A stretch of DNA of 64,000 bases from JAJXSS01 sp964547135 (lineage in GTDB: Bacteria > Planctomycetota > Phycisphaerae > Phycisphaerales > Phycisphaeraceae). Position numbers and translations under genes: made by a program. Shown here in pieces: positions 25,621 through 34,950 of this stretch. Within the stretch, counting starts at the first letter, position 1. Every line of letters starts with the position of its first letter. The notes beneath the pieces were generated by a model that saw nothing but the letters and a program-made list of their open reading frames with translations, did not search any database and was not told the origin of the DNA. The DNA lies in NCBI GenBank assembly GCA_964547135.1, contig CAZJMK010000002.1:65716-129715 (forward strand). The letters are read 5' to 3'.

Positions 25621-25943
25621 CCCGGCGGGGGTGTTGCGGGTGGGTCGGGCACTTGTGAAGGCGGACGGACCTGTGCCTGTTGCATGGCTTGTTGCACACG
25701 CTGGGTGATGTCACGGGTGCGTTGTTCGAGTTCACCCACACCCCTGGCAAGCAACTGCCGAAAGAACGCACGACGATCAACCGAAGGGGTGCCCCCGGGC
25801 GCGGAGTCGGAAGCAGGGGCGGAACTGGGTACGGAACCGGGGTCGGAACCGGGGGCAGCACCGGGTACGGATTTGGAGCCGGGGGCGGGGGTAACTCCGG
25901 GGGTGGGGGCGGGGGTGTGTGAATTGTGTATGGGTGAGGTCAA
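25587..25943 (-). CDS. Hypothetical proline-rich protein with DRRAFFRQLL motif
   Basis: A 118-residue frame with a Pro/Ser/Ala-rich N-terminal 50 residues, a helical charged core (VDRRAFFRQLLARGVGELEQ, then TRDITQRVQQAMQQAQ) and a Pro-rich tail. The RR-x-FFRxLL core resembles short planctomycete proteins of unknown role. The plus-strand frame across the same DNA gives implausible Cys/Gly-rich protein, which favours minus-strand coding. It is convergent with and overlaps the DoxX remnant. No function is proposed. Confidence 0.45.
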   Translation of the reverse strand: MTSPIHNSHTPAPTPGVTPAPGSKSVPGAAPGSDPGSVPSSAPASDSAPGGTPSVDRRAFFRQLLARGVGELEQRTRDITQRVQQAMQQAQVRPPSQVPDPPATPPPGTRPAPPGTRP

Positions 25944-26072
25944 GGGTTGGCTCCAAGGCTCCGATGAATTATCGTATCACCCTGGCTGGCCGTCGCTGCG
26001 AGGGTAAACCAGTTTGTTGTAACATGAGGTCGTCGGTTCTGTTCAGCTACCTCACTCACGAAGGAACTTGTC

Positions 26073-26543
26073 ATGAAAAAAACCTCCCTGTTTGCAACCA
26101 CTGCCCTGGGTCTGTTCACCGCGCTGCTGGTGACCGGTTGCAGCCCGGATCATTATGCTTTCAAGTCGTCGCGTTACAGCCTGATCAGTGATGATCGCTA
26201 TGAATTTGAAAGTACGCCTTACCTGCCCGCCACGGTCAAACTCAAAGAAACGCACTCGGGCACCGTGCTTTGGCATTACGACATACCGGTGAACAGCGTG
26301 CTGGTGGTCGATCTGGATGCCGAGGGCGACATCGAAATGTCCAGCGTCAGCGGTCGCCCAGCCACATCGATGACCTGGATGTTGTATGGCAGCAAACGCG
26401 GTGAACCGACGGACAAGGGCGAAATGACTTTGCAAGGCATGCCCGTGATGCTGGAAACCAGTTACCGCCCCGGACCGGAACTGCCGGCTGCGTACATGCC
26501 GCCGACGGAAAACACACCGGTTGAAACCCCAGTTGGCAAGTAA
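26073..26543 (+). CDS. Small lipoprotein of unknown function
   Basis: A 156-residue protein with a type II signal peptide, MKKTSLFATTALGLF...LLVTGC; the lipobox L-V-T-G-C puts the lipidated Cys at 23. GAAGGAAC precedes the ATG. The mature part is beta-rich (LPATVKLKETHSGTVLWHYD, SVLVVDLDAEGDIEMSS) and ends in a Pro/Glu/Thr-rich tail. It is probably membrane-anchored in the cell envelope. Similar small lipoproteins occur in Phycisphaerae but no function was recognised. Confidence 0.8.
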   Translation: MKKTSLFATTALGLFTALLVTGCSPDHYAFKSSRYSLISDDRYEFESTPYLPATVKLKETHSGTVLWHYDIPVNSVLVVDLDAEGDIEMSSVSGRPATSMTWMLYGSKRGEPTDKGEMTLQGMPVMLETSYRPGPELPAAYMPPTENTPVETPVGK

Positions 26544-26916
26544 TCAGAAAAAGGCATGGGCCGCAGAGAACGCAGAGAGCGCAGAGAAGAAAGGGAGTCA
26601 ATTTCGGATTTGCCGAACCAAGCCAAGAACGAGGCTGGCAAGCCGAGGGCTTGGGTATTCTTTATGGTTAATCGGTGAGTCAGTTGATCGGTTACTCGGT
26701 CAGAGTTGCCTTTGCTCTTTCCGATGAACCGACTCCCCGACCAACCGATTAACCACCCCGACCAGACGCGATAAATCGCGGCGCTAACCGCCGAACACGA
26801 TTCCGCCACTCCGCCACTTGCCTGTCCCCTCTCCCCCCGGGAGAGGGCTAGGGTGAGGGCGTGACTTAACTCGGCCACTTGACCACCGGACCACTCTCTT
26901 CCGCTACCATTTCACC
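26544..26916. repeat. Repeat-filled gap
   Basis: No gene seen. Contents: CGCAGAGA octamers (26560-26590), an AAGCCAAGAACGAGG...GGCTTGGGTATTC palindrome (26630-26660), AATCGGTG-type octamers (26668-26702) with an inverted partner (26722-26757), a GACGCGATAAATCGCGGCGC unit (26763-26785) also found at 59948, a CTCTCCCCCCGGGAGAG palindrome (26823-26862) and CCACTTGA octamers (26868-26895). Confidence 0.75.
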
Positions 26917-28602
26917 ATGGCCGACATTGTGCTTGCCACGCTCAACGCCCGTTACACCCATTGCGCGTTTGGTCTGCGCTACCTCAAAGCCAACCTGCCG
27001 GCGCACCTGCAACCGCGCTGCACCATCCTTGAATTTGAAATTTCGCATCGCCCGGTCGATGTCATCGAAACCCTGCTCCGTCACAACCCGCGTATCGTCG
27101 GCCTGGGGGTTTACATCTGGAACACACAACCCACCCGACAACTCATCGCCGAACTCAAACGCATCGCGCCGCAGATCATCATCATCGTCGGCGGGCCGGA
27201 GGTCAGCCACGAAATCGAAGCACAACCCATCCCCCAATTGGCGGATTATGTACTGCCCGGCGAAGCCGACCAAAGTTTTGCACAGTTGTGTGAACGCCTG
27301 TTGGCGCATGAAAGCCCGGAGGATGACCGAAAAGTAAATAAGCTTAAAAACAATGATTATCCCCCAACAGCCGCGCCCTCACCCCTGCCCTCTCCCGGAG
27401 GGAGAGGGGGTGATTCAGAACCGCTCTCCGTCAGCGCATCATTCCGCCCCATCATCATCACCGGTGAATTGCCTGCGTTGCAGGACCTGGCACTGCCTTA
27501 CGATTTGTATGACGACACGGACCTGAAACAGCGGACGGTGTATGTCGAAGCCTCGCGGGGGTGTCCGTTTTCGTGTGAGTTTTGTTTGTCGTCGCTGGAC
27601 GTGCCGGTGCGTGAGGTGCCATTGGATCGATTTTTAGAAGCGATGCAACGGCTGCTGGACCGGGGGTTGCGTCAGTTCAAGTTTGTGGACCGCACTTTTA
27701 ATTTGAACATCAAAACCAGTCGGGCGATCTTGGCGTTTTTTTTGGAGCGGTATGAGCCGGGGTTGTTTCTGCATTTTGAAATGATCCCCGATCGGCTGCC
27801 CACGGAACTGCGCCAAATCATCGCCGAGTTTCCGCCCGGGGCGTTGCAATTTGAAGTGGGCGTGCAAACCTTCAACGAGCAAGTCGCCCAGCGGATCAGT
27901 CGGCGGCAGAACGCGCTCAAGGTGGCGGAAAATCTGCAATGGTTGCGGGCGCACACCGGGGTGTATGTGCATGCGGACCTGATCATCGGTCTGCCCGGCG
28001 AAGACCTGCCCAGCTTCGCTGCGGGGTTTGACAAGCTCGTCGCCTTGCAACCCCATGAAATTCAAATCGAACTGCTCAAACGGCTACGCGGCACACCCAT
28101 CGCGCGACACGATCAAACCTGGGGCATGGTGTACAGCCCCGATCCGCCTTATGAAGTGCTCTGCACCAGTGCCATTGATTTTCCAACCATGCAGCGTTTA
28201 AGGCGGTTTGCCCGTTCGTGGGATTTACTGGCCAACAGCGGGAACTTTGTCAAAACCCTGCCCCGGTTCTGGTCGGGGGAAATCGCCCCATCCGATCATG
28301 CGACGAATCAGGGTTCACCGTTTCATGCCATGTTGCACTGGTCGGACTGGGTGTTTGCGCGACTCGGGCGGGTGCATCAGATCAGTCTGACGGAATTGGT
28401 CGAACAGGTGTTTGCCTACCTGACGCAAGTACGTGGCCATGAGCCGGGGCAAGTGGCGATTGATGTGTGGGACGATTATCAGCGTGGCGGGCGCAGTGAC
28501 ATTCCGCGCTGTTTGCGACCTTATTTGGGCAACACCCCCGCACGACGTACCGCGCCGCGACCGACAGCCGCGCTGCCACGACAGGCACGACGGATGGGGT
28601 GA
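26917..28602 (+). CDS. B12-binding-domain radical SAM protein with repeat-encoded insert
   Basis: A 561-residue radical SAM enzyme with an N-terminal cobalamin-binding Rossmann domain (residues 1-135: VLATLNARYTHCAFGLRYLK, GLGVYIWNT, IVGGPEVS). The radical SAM core has its cluster motif C-PFS-C-EF-C in EASRGCPFSCEFCLSSLD. GVQTFNEQVAQRISRRQN and HADLIIGLPGED are typical of this group (related to DUF4080 proteins). Between the domains, residues 153-166 (APSPLPSPGGRGGD) are encoded by a CCCTCTCCC/GGGAGAGGG palindromic repeat at 27373-27413, translated in frame. Substrate unknown; relatives are often called B12-binding methyltransferase-like proteins. The stop is followed directly by a heptamer array. 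Confidence 0.88.
   Translation: MADIVLATLNARYTHCAFGLRYLKANLPAHLQPRCTILEFEISHRPVDVIETLLRHNPRIVGLGVYIWNTQPTRQLIAELKRIAPQIIIIVGGPEVSHEIEAQPIPQLADYVLPGEADQSFAQLCERLLAHESPEDDRKVNKLKNNDYPPTAAPSPLPSPGGRGGDSEPLSVSASFRPIIITGELPALQDLALPYDLYDDTDLKQRTVYVEASRGCPFSCEFCLSSLDVPVREVPLDRFLEAMQRLLDRGLRQFKFVDRTFNLNIKTSRAILAFFLERYEPGLFLHFEMIPDRLPTELRQIIAEFPPGALQFEVGVQTFNEQVAQRISRRQNALKVAENLQWLRAHTGVYVHADLIIGLPGEDLPSFAAGFDKLVALQPHEIQIELLKRLRGTPIARHDQTWGMVYSPDPPYEVLCTSAIDFPTMQRLRRFARSWDLLANSGNFVKTLPRFWSGEIAPSDHATNQGSPFHAMLHWSDWVFARLGRVHQISLTELVEQVFAYLTQVRGHEPGQVAIDVWDDYQRGGRSDIPRCLRPYLGNTPARRTAPRPTAALPRQARRMG
27373..27413. repeat. CCCTCTCCC/GGGAGAGGG palindrome inside the radical SAM gene
   Basis: A 41-bp copy of the palindrome otherwise found between genes (such as 12300-12336 and 37105-37143), here in frame with the reading frame of 26917-28602 and free of stop codons. 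It falls in the inter-domain linker. Confidence 0.85.
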
Positions 28603-28605
28603 TGC

Positions 28606-28926
28606 AAATTTCGAATTTCGAATTTCGAATTTCGAATTTCGGATTTCGAATTTCGGATTTACCAAGCCAAGGACGAGGCGTCCGCGACGAGGACTTGGGT
28701 ATGCTTTGATTGGCGATTTGGCGATTGGGCGATTGGGCGATTGGGCGATTTTTGGAATTTGACAATCAATCAACTGCAAAATGTAAACGCACTTGACCAC
28801 TTCTTTCCGATGACTTTGGACTTTGGACCTTCTACTTTGGACTTGTCAGAATACCCAAGTCCTCATCGCCGAGGCGATTCGTCCTTGGCTTGGTTCGGCA
28901 AATTCGAAATTCGAAATCCGAAATTC
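28606..28926. repeat. Composite inverted repeat island between convergent genes
   Basis: This 320-bp structure contains, in order, ATTTCGA heptamers (28606-28660), an AAGCCAAGGACGAGG...GACTTGGGTATGC palindrome (28661-28704), GATTGGGC octamers (28708-28753), CTTTGGA heptamers (28813-28844), an inverted copy of the palindrome (28847-28898) and inverted TTCGAAA heptamers (28900-28926). Outer modules are reverse complements of each other, so the island is itself a long inverted repeat. No gene is present. Confidence 0.8.
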
Positions 28927-28943
28927 ACTGCCACTGGACCCCT

Positions 28944-31064
28944 TCACAACGTGCGTTTGAACTGTTTTTCCAAATCGCGGAGGGTCAGGCGCAGGGTGGT
29001 TGGTCTGCCATGCGGGCAACTGCCGCTGCGTTCGATTTCATCACGTCGCGCCAGCAAAGCTGACAATTCATCGGGGGACAGTCGGTCGCCGGCCTTGACC
29101 GCCGCCTTGCAACTCATCATGTCCAACACCTTGTGCAATGCCGCCTCGATCGCCAGTTGCGTTTGCTGCTGCTGTTCACGGGTCGGTGGCGATTGCCGGC
29201 GTGATGATTTTGTTGAATCAGCGCTGTCCGGTGTATGAATCATCAGCGCATCGAGTGCCCCTTCCCGTGCCTGGTCCAGCAGGTCGGTGATGAATTCCAC
29301 CGGCTCAACCCCCCGGTCAAACAAAAACGTCGGAAAAGCCTGCACCCCCAAAGACGTCGGCCCAAGCGGCGCGATTTCAATACCAATACGCTCCCACAAC
29401 GGTGACAGTGACTGAGCCAAGGCCTGGGTCGTCGCATCCGCCTGGATCACCTCGGGCATCAGCAACCGCTGACTTTCCAACCGCCCCGGTGCGTTGCTCA
29501 CCTCATCATCTTTGTTGCTATCGCCCTTGTTGCTGCCACCCCTGCCCAGCACACGTCGTGACAATTCTTCAAACATCACCCGTTCGTGCAAGGCATGTTG
29601 ATCGATGATCACCAGTCCATCATGGTCCTGCGTGACGACATACGACTGATGCACCTGCAAAATCGGTGTGCTTTTCACCGGTGACGACGCAGTTGAATCG
29701 GCTTGCCCCGTGCCGGCAGCGTTGAGCAGCGTCGCATCATTTTCCAACAGCCCCGGCTGTTCGTGCGCCAAGGTTTGTTTCACCTGCGCGTACACCAACC
29801 CCTGCTGCTGCGGGGCCATACGCTTGAAGTAATCAACAAACGCCCGCACCGAATTGGCTGAAGGGTCGGCTGGTGCATTGATATTGCCCGAAATTGCATG
29901 GCTGATGTTTTCGGGGGCGGGACCGGGGGTAGGGGTGGCAAAGTCCCACGGCGTGGCAGCCGGTGATGCACTCAACGTCGCATGCAATGACGACGTCACA
30001 CTGAACCCGGCTTTGGGCGTCAGGTCGGCTCCGAGCAGTCGTTGCCTTAGCGCGGTGAGCACCAAACCGTGCAGTCGGCTGGGTTCACGAAAACGCACTT
30101 CGCTCTTGGCCGGGTGAACGTTCACATCGACCTCGGCAAAGGGCATTGAAATCATCACCACGGCCACGGGTTGCAGATCGGGCATCATCAGCCCACGGTA
30201 AGCCTCGCGCAAAGCATGGGTCAGGTTGCGATCACGAATCGGACGATGGTTGACGTAAAGGTATTGAAATCGCGCGGTCGCCCTGGCAATAGCCGGCAAA
30301 CCGATCAATCCCCAAACGCGGTACGACCGGTCTTGCAGGTTGACTTCATCGACTTCCAGCAAGGCTGGGTCCAGTTCCTTGCCCAGCACCGCCACGCAAC
30401 GTTCACGCGGCGATGAACCGGGCGCCAATTCGCGGACGAGTCGGTCGTTGTGGCGGAGGGTGAAGCCGACGTGGGGGTGAACCAGGGCGATGCGATCGAC
30501 GGTTTCGGCAATGTGGCCGAACTCGGTGGGGGCACTGCGCAAAAATTTGCGCCGGGCGGGTGTGTTGAAAAATAAATCGCGTACTTCGAGCACCGTGCCC
30601 TGACTCATCGCGCAGGGTTGCAACGGTTGGGTGATGTCGCCTTCGACCTGTAACACATACCCATGACTGGCATCATGGGTTTCATCAGCTGAGCTTGCAT
30701 GGGCATCGGCACTCGTCGTCCGTACCCGGCTGGATAATTTCAATCGGCTCACCGAGGCAATCGATGCCAGGGCTTCACCCCGAAAGCCCAGGGTGGCAAT
30801 CGCGCCCAGTTGCTCAGCGTTTTGCAGTTTGCTGGTGGCGTGAGGCGCCAGGGCCAGGGGTAATTCATCGGGGGGTATGCCGCAGCCGTCGTCGGCAATG
30901 CGCATGAGCTGGCGTCCGCCGTCTTCGAGGGTGATGTCGATTTGCGTCGCCCCGGCATCGAGGCTGTTTTCGACCAGTTCCTTGATGACACTGGCCGGCC
31001 GTTCGATCACCTCCCCGGCGGCGATCTGATTCACCAAGAGCATCGGTAACGCGCGAATAGGCAT
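28944..31064 (-). CDS. mutL: DNA mismatch repair protein MutL
   Basis: A 706-residue MutL. The GHKL ATPase domain has NQIAAGEVIERPASVIKELV, ENSLDAGA, DDGCGIPPDEL, TLGFRGEALASIASV and YVNHRPIRD. The C-terminal domain contains the endonuclease metal motif DQHA-LH-E-RVMF-E (D-Q-H-A-x2-E-x4-E) and the late CPHGRPT, so this MutL should nick DNA, as in bacteria without MutH. An SSRRQSPPTREQQQQ spacer inserts before the last conserved region. Acts in post-replicative mismatch repair with MutS, which is not in the window. Convergent with the radical SAM gene across a repeat island. Confidence 0.95.
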   Translation of the reverse strand: MPIRALPMLLVNQIAAGEVIERPASVIKELVENSLDAGATQIDITLEDGGRQLMRIADDGCGIPPDELPLALAPHATSKLQNAEQLGAIATLGFRGEALASIASVSRLKLSSRVRTTSADAHASSADETHDASHGYVLQVEGDITQPLQPCAMSQGTVLEVRDLFFNTPARRKFLRSAPTEFGHIAETVDRIALVHPHVGFTLRHNDRLVRELAPGSSPRERCVAVLGKELDPALLEVDEVNLQDRSYRVWGLIGLPAIARATARFQYLYVNHRPIRDRNLTHALREAYRGLMMPDLQPVAVVMISMPFAEVDVNVHPAKSEVRFREPSRLHGLVLTALRQRLLGADLTPKAGFSVTSSLHATLSASPAATPWDFATPTPGPAPENISHAISGNINAPADPSANSVRAFVDYFKRMAPQQQGLVYAQVKQTLAHEQPGLLENDATLLNAAGTGQADSTASSPVKSTPILQVHQSYVVTQDHDGLVIIDQHALHERVMFEELSRRVLGRGGSNKGDSNKDDEVSNAPGRLESQRLLMPEVIQADATTQALAQSLSPLWERIGIEIAPLGPTSLGVQAFPTFLFDRGVEPVEFITDLLDQAREGALDALMIHTPDSADSTKSSRRQSPPTREQQQQTQLAIEAALHKVLDMMSCKAAVKAGDRLSPDELSALLARRDEIERSGSCPHGRPTTLRLTLRDLEKQFKRTL

Positions 31065-31147
31065 GGGGTCATTTTAGGGTGCGATGCCCATGAAATACAT
31101 GACAACACCGGTGCAGACATCACCCCAACCAAAAATCGGCCGGGGTA

Positions 31148-31175
31148 TTGCATTTTTCATAGTGTGTGATAAAAT
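31148..31175 (+). promoter_or_regulatory. Candidate sigma-70 promoter of the lyase-like gene
   Basis: TTGCAT at 31148 and TAAAAT at 31170, 16 bp apart. The -10 lies inside the palindromic operator candidate at 31163-31183, a usual layout for repression by a LacI-type protein. Confidence 0.45.
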
Positions 31176-31183
31176 ATCGCACA
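31163..31183. promoter_or_regulatory. Candidate LacI-family operator
   Basis: TGTGTGATA-AAA-TATCGCACA is a 9-3-9 palindrome with one mismatch. Read on the minus strand it shares TGCGATA-N3-TA-N-CACAC with 38482-38498, just upstream of the lacI-type start codon at 38480. That supports one regulator controlling both ends of this locus. Confidence 0.6.
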
Positions 31184-31241
31184 TCATGTATAGATGGGCG
31201 GATGATGTTACGGCTCCGAACTTTTTGCGAGGTCATGACAC

Positions 31242-32048
31242 ATGGTCAGAATTTTCACTTTTGTTCTGGAATCGTCACCACCAACGGGATTGGCATCGGG
31301 TTTGGTATTGATCGCGAGTTGCATAGGGGCCTGCATGTGTCATGCTGCCGAGCCGGGGGAAGTTGTCAGTTCCGGCTGGGATCAGGTGGCTCCCGATGCC
31401 GGGAAGAAGCCGTTGCAACTGGACCAACCCCTGGTATATCGCACGTCAGACGGCAGGGAACTGGTCTGGCGGGAGGTCGCCGGCAAACTATTACCGGGGC
31501 ATGACTTCAGCCCCCGACTCATCGACGAGAACATGACCAGTCCGTTGGCGGATTATGGATATCGAAACCGCAGTGTGGCGGCGGGACAGACGACTGGTAC
31601 CTGGATCAATCATGCCTATGCACATGCCATGTCGTATCTGGCGCTGGTCGCCTGGTATCAGCCGGAGCGGGTTGACAGCAAAGGCGATCTGCTGGCTGCC
31701 CGTGTGGCCGAGCACCTGGCTTACGTGACCTCGGGGACCGGCGGACCGTTCACCAGTGAACCCGGCTGCAATGGCGCGATGGACAGCTTTTGGGAGAATG
31801 TTCATTTCGCGGTCGCAGCCACGCTTGCCAAACGCAATCCAGCCGTGTGGAACCTGCTTTCACCCGATCAGCGCGATCGTATCGACTGGACCATGCGTTT
31901 TCTGACGATCGCCAGCAGCTACAACTCGCATCTGCATAACTATCCATCGCATGGGCTGGATGCGGACGCCTTTTGCGGGCTGGGTCATTCCTTTGATCCC
32001 TCTGAACAATCCCTTCTCCCTCCCAGCCTTTTTCATGTTGCGTTGTAA
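31242..32048 (+). pseudogene. Secreted polysaccharide lyase/hydrolase-like gene, 3'-truncated by repeat element
   Basis: 268 residues with a signal peptide (hydrophobic LASGLVLIASCIGA, cleavage near HAA). The mature part, with NHAYAHAMSYLALVAW, WENVHFAVAATLAKRN and IASSYNSHLHNYPSHGLDAD, looks like an alpha/alpha-toroid of the kind seen in polysaccharide lyases and heparinase-like enzymes, but the family was not recognised. Homology-like sequence stops at GLGHSFDP. The remaining residues (SEQSLLPPSLFHVAL) are encoded by the terminal repeat of a MITE-like element beginning near 31998, so the natural C-terminus is missing. Promoter and operator candidates lie upstream. Probably non-functional. 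Confidence 0.6.
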
Positions 32049-32350
32049 GTGCTTAATCAATCGCATATAACGAATATTAACGTCTCAATGCACAGACGCC
32101 CTCACCCCGTCCCTCTCCCGGAGGGAGAGGGGGTAGATTGCCAACACCACTTTTGCCCAATATGAAAAAGGCTGCTCCGGGAGAGGAAGGAGACCTGCTT
32201 CGCAGTAGGAGACCCGCTTTGCGGGTAGAGTGAGGGCGGAAGAGCGTATGGTCGTACTGTATTTCAAGGCATATTCTTCATCGGCCCTCACCCGGCCTCG
32301 CGGACTCGGCCACCCTCTCCCAAGGGGAGAGGGATTTTTCAGAGCCCTCA
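31998..32350. mobile_element. MITE-like element, nested copy
   Basis: The left end CTCTGAACAATCCC...CAGCCTTTTTCAT and right end GAGAGGGATTTTTCAGAGCC match the terminal repeats of the element at 37037-37243. The core 32022-32174 is almost identical (three differences in about 150 bp) to the reverse complement of that copy. The right portion (32175-32324) is a second core resembling 61863-62020. No transposase is encoded, so it would need one in trans. It separates the truncated lyase-like gene from a 5'-truncated beta-helix gene. Confidence 0.75.
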
Positions 32351-32351
32351 C

Positions 32352-33977
32352 GCGGGTTATCGTGGTGGGGAAGCAGCCATTCCGCAGATTCCTGTCGTAC
32401 TCACGATTGAACCGCAAGCGGGGGAAACGCTGGATGATACCAAGCGGTTGCAGGATGCGATCAATCAGGTTTCAAGGATGCCGGCCGACAGCGCCGGGTT
32501 TCGCGGAGCACTGCTGCTCAAAAAGGGCAGGTATGTTGTGACCGACACACTTCACCTTCGTGCCGATGGTGTGGTGATACGCGGGGAGGGTGCGGGCTTT
32601 GGAGGAACCTGGATACTCCACCGTCGCCCCAAGGTGATCAAGGACCCAACGCCCGGCCTGTTTGTACATATCACCCAGCCGGACAAGGCGATCATCCCCA
32701 CGTTTGAGAGTCATGGCGGTCAAATGGATACGCAAAAGATCGCGGATGTCACCCAGGGGCTGGTTCCCGCAGGGTTTGAACGCATGGCTGTCAGCGACAC
32801 AAGCCGAATCAAGGTTGGTGATCAGGTGGTGGTCGTCATTGGCCATACGCAGAAGTGGATCGATGATCTGGGCGTTGGCGGCGTGTGGAAATTGCCGTTT
32901 GAATTGCAAATACCCCGTATCGTCAAAGCGGTGGATGCCGATCGCCGAACAATTACCTTCACGGTGGGAATCACCTCACGGATCGACATTCAGGGCGGCT
33001 ATGCCACGGCCGAGATACATACCATCACCAGTGACCGAAGAATCAAAAACATAGGTATGGAAGATATTCTCTTCATCTCCGACTATGACAGAACTCGAAA
33101 GGACAACAAGGGATACTACAATGATGAGAATCACGCCAATTATGCCTTCCGATTCTACTCGGCTCGCGATGGCTGGATGCGCCGATGCGTCGGCTTCTTT
33201 TACAGCGGGGGGTTGGTGGCAACCGGCGGGTCCCAGCATCTGACGGTGCAGGACTGCGCCATGATCGATGGCGTGTCCCAGGACACCCCGGCCAATCATA
33301 AGGGGTCCAGAAAATACTATTTCAACGCCAACGGCGAACATATGCTCTTCCAGCGTTGCTACGGGAGGTTTGCCCGTCATGCGTTTGTAGGCAATGGCGC
33401 CAAGGGAAGCACGGTATTTCTGGATAGTTTATCGGAATACGATCATCTGAAAAACGAATGGCATCAGCGCTGGGGGCACGGCCATTTGTTTGACAACATC
33501 AGTTGCGACGCCCAGATCGGCATTGCCGGCATCAAGGGTCACGGTCATGGACAGAAATCAGCCTTTGCCGTGGCATGGAACAATCTGATCCTCAATAAGC
33601 GAACCTGGGAACCGGACCTTTTTGTTAACAAACAGAAGGGACTGGTACAGAATTATGCCATTGGTAATATCATTCGCGGCAGCGGAAAGATCGGAGCCGA
33701 TTCCCTGGGAGAAACAGGGCACATCGAGGCACGGAATCGATTTGTTCAACCACGTTCTTTATATCTGGCCCAACTACGAGATCGGTTGGGCGATGCCGCC
33801 CTCCTGGCGATCACCAGTCCTTTGCAAAGGTCTGATCAACGCGGCGCCGTATGGATGGATTTGATTGCCAAGTATTCCCACTTCCCCCACTGGCTCGATC
33901 CCGACAAGGCCCCCTGGCCCGGCTATGAGGAGTGGTTGGTGATATATGAATCGCAACAGGTTTCTGAAAATCCATGA
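32352..33977 (+). pseudogene. Right-handed beta-helix (pectate-lyase-like) protein, 5'-truncated
   Basis: About 540 residues of a parallel beta-helix protein. GALLLKKGRYVVTDTLHLRA and GVVIRGEGAGFGGTW are typical first coils, followed by repeats such as HLTVQDCAMIDGV and HMLFQRCYGRFARHAF. Coding-quality sequence begins right at the repeat end (GYRGGEAAIPQIPVVLTIEP). The frame stays open back to 32229 through repeat DNA with no ATG or GTG; the first possible starts are TTG 32448 and ATG 32478, both inside the domain. The signal peptide is therefore lost. It may originally have been joined to, or separated by deleted DNA from, the lyase-like gene upstream. Confidence 0.65.
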
Positions 33978-34081
33978 GCGCGGGACGGTATTTCGTGTTG
34001 GGCAAGGATCTTTCATTCATGGCTGGAAAGTAAGATCATCAGATTACCGGGCCGGCCGCCTTAGATCGGTGATATTGATTC

Positions 34082-34945
34082 ATGAAACTATTAATCACTG
34101 GGGCAACGGGTCGCATCGGTTCACACCTCTGGCCGGCGTTGCTTGCCCTGGGGCACGATGTATTGGCGACCGATTTATCCTTTCCCATCAGCGGCGGCAG
34201 TCCCGGCCCGTTTCGTGTCGCCGACCTGCTCAATCGATCCGAGGTTTACCAGCTCATGGAGGGGCGTGATGTCGTGATCCATCTGGCCAATCATCCCAAC
34301 GAAGGCAAGCGCTATCCCGATTCCTCTCTCCTGACGGAAAATGTGACGATGAACGCCCACGTCTTCACTGCGGCGATCGAGTGCGGAATCCGCCGAATCC
34401 TATTTGCCAGTTCCACCCAGGTGTTCCGGTATATCAGATGCGGCCATGAGGGGGTTATTCACAAAAGCTCACTTCCCTATCTACCGGCGGATGGCCACCT
34501 ACCGGCGCGACCCAGCGGCGTGTATGGCTTGAGCAAACAGTTCGCCGAGGAACATCTGCGCTGCCTTTGTGAACTGCACAGGGACCTTTCCGCCGTGGCC
34601 CTGCGTTTCCCGGCCATGCTGAACCATATCAACGACATGGCGTTTGATTACGACAAAATTACCAATTGGCGAAAGAGGATGGTCTATCCGGACGAGCTGT
34701 TTTCGTTTCTTCGATTCAACGATGCCAACGATCTGATTGGGAGACTTCTGACACGCGCTTCCACCGGTATGGTAACGCTGTTTCCCGCATCGCGACAAAA
34801 TCTGCTCAAACTACCCGCCCCTCGACTCATTGAACGCTTTTACCCCGGCATCCCGTTACGCGAAGCGATTGGGGACAATGACGGACTGGTGAGTGTGCAG
34901 GCTCTGCATGATGCCTTCGGTTGGCAGCCCACGGCGGAGCCTTGA
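34082..34945 (+). CDS. NAD-dependent epimerase/dehydratase (extended SDR)
   Basis: A 287-residue SDR with the Rossmann motif ITGATGRIGSHLWPALLALG. Asp30-like ATDL suggests NAD preference, VVIHLAN follows, and YGLSKQFAEEHL carries the catalytic Tyr-x3-Lys with FASSTQVF before it. It is a distant paralogue of the SDR at 39825-40679. The substrate is probably a sugar or sugar acid, given the carbohydrate locus. It ends 5 nt from the stop of the convergent pyruvyl transferase gene. Confidence 0.85.
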   Translation: MKLLITGATGRIGSHLWPALLALGHDVLATDLSFPISGGSPGPFRVADLLNRSEVYQLMEGRDVVIHLANHPNEGKRYPDSSLLTENVTMNAHVFTAAIECGIRRILFASSTQVFRYIRCGHEGVIHKSSLPYLPADGHLPARPSGVYGLSKQFAEEHLRCLCELHRDLSAVALRFPAMLNHINDMAFDYDKITNWRKRMVYPDELFSFLRFNDANDLIGRLLTRASTGMVTLFPASRQNLLKLPAPRLIERFYPGIPLREAIGDNDGLVSVQALHDAFGWQPTAEP

Positions 34946-34950
34946 CACTA

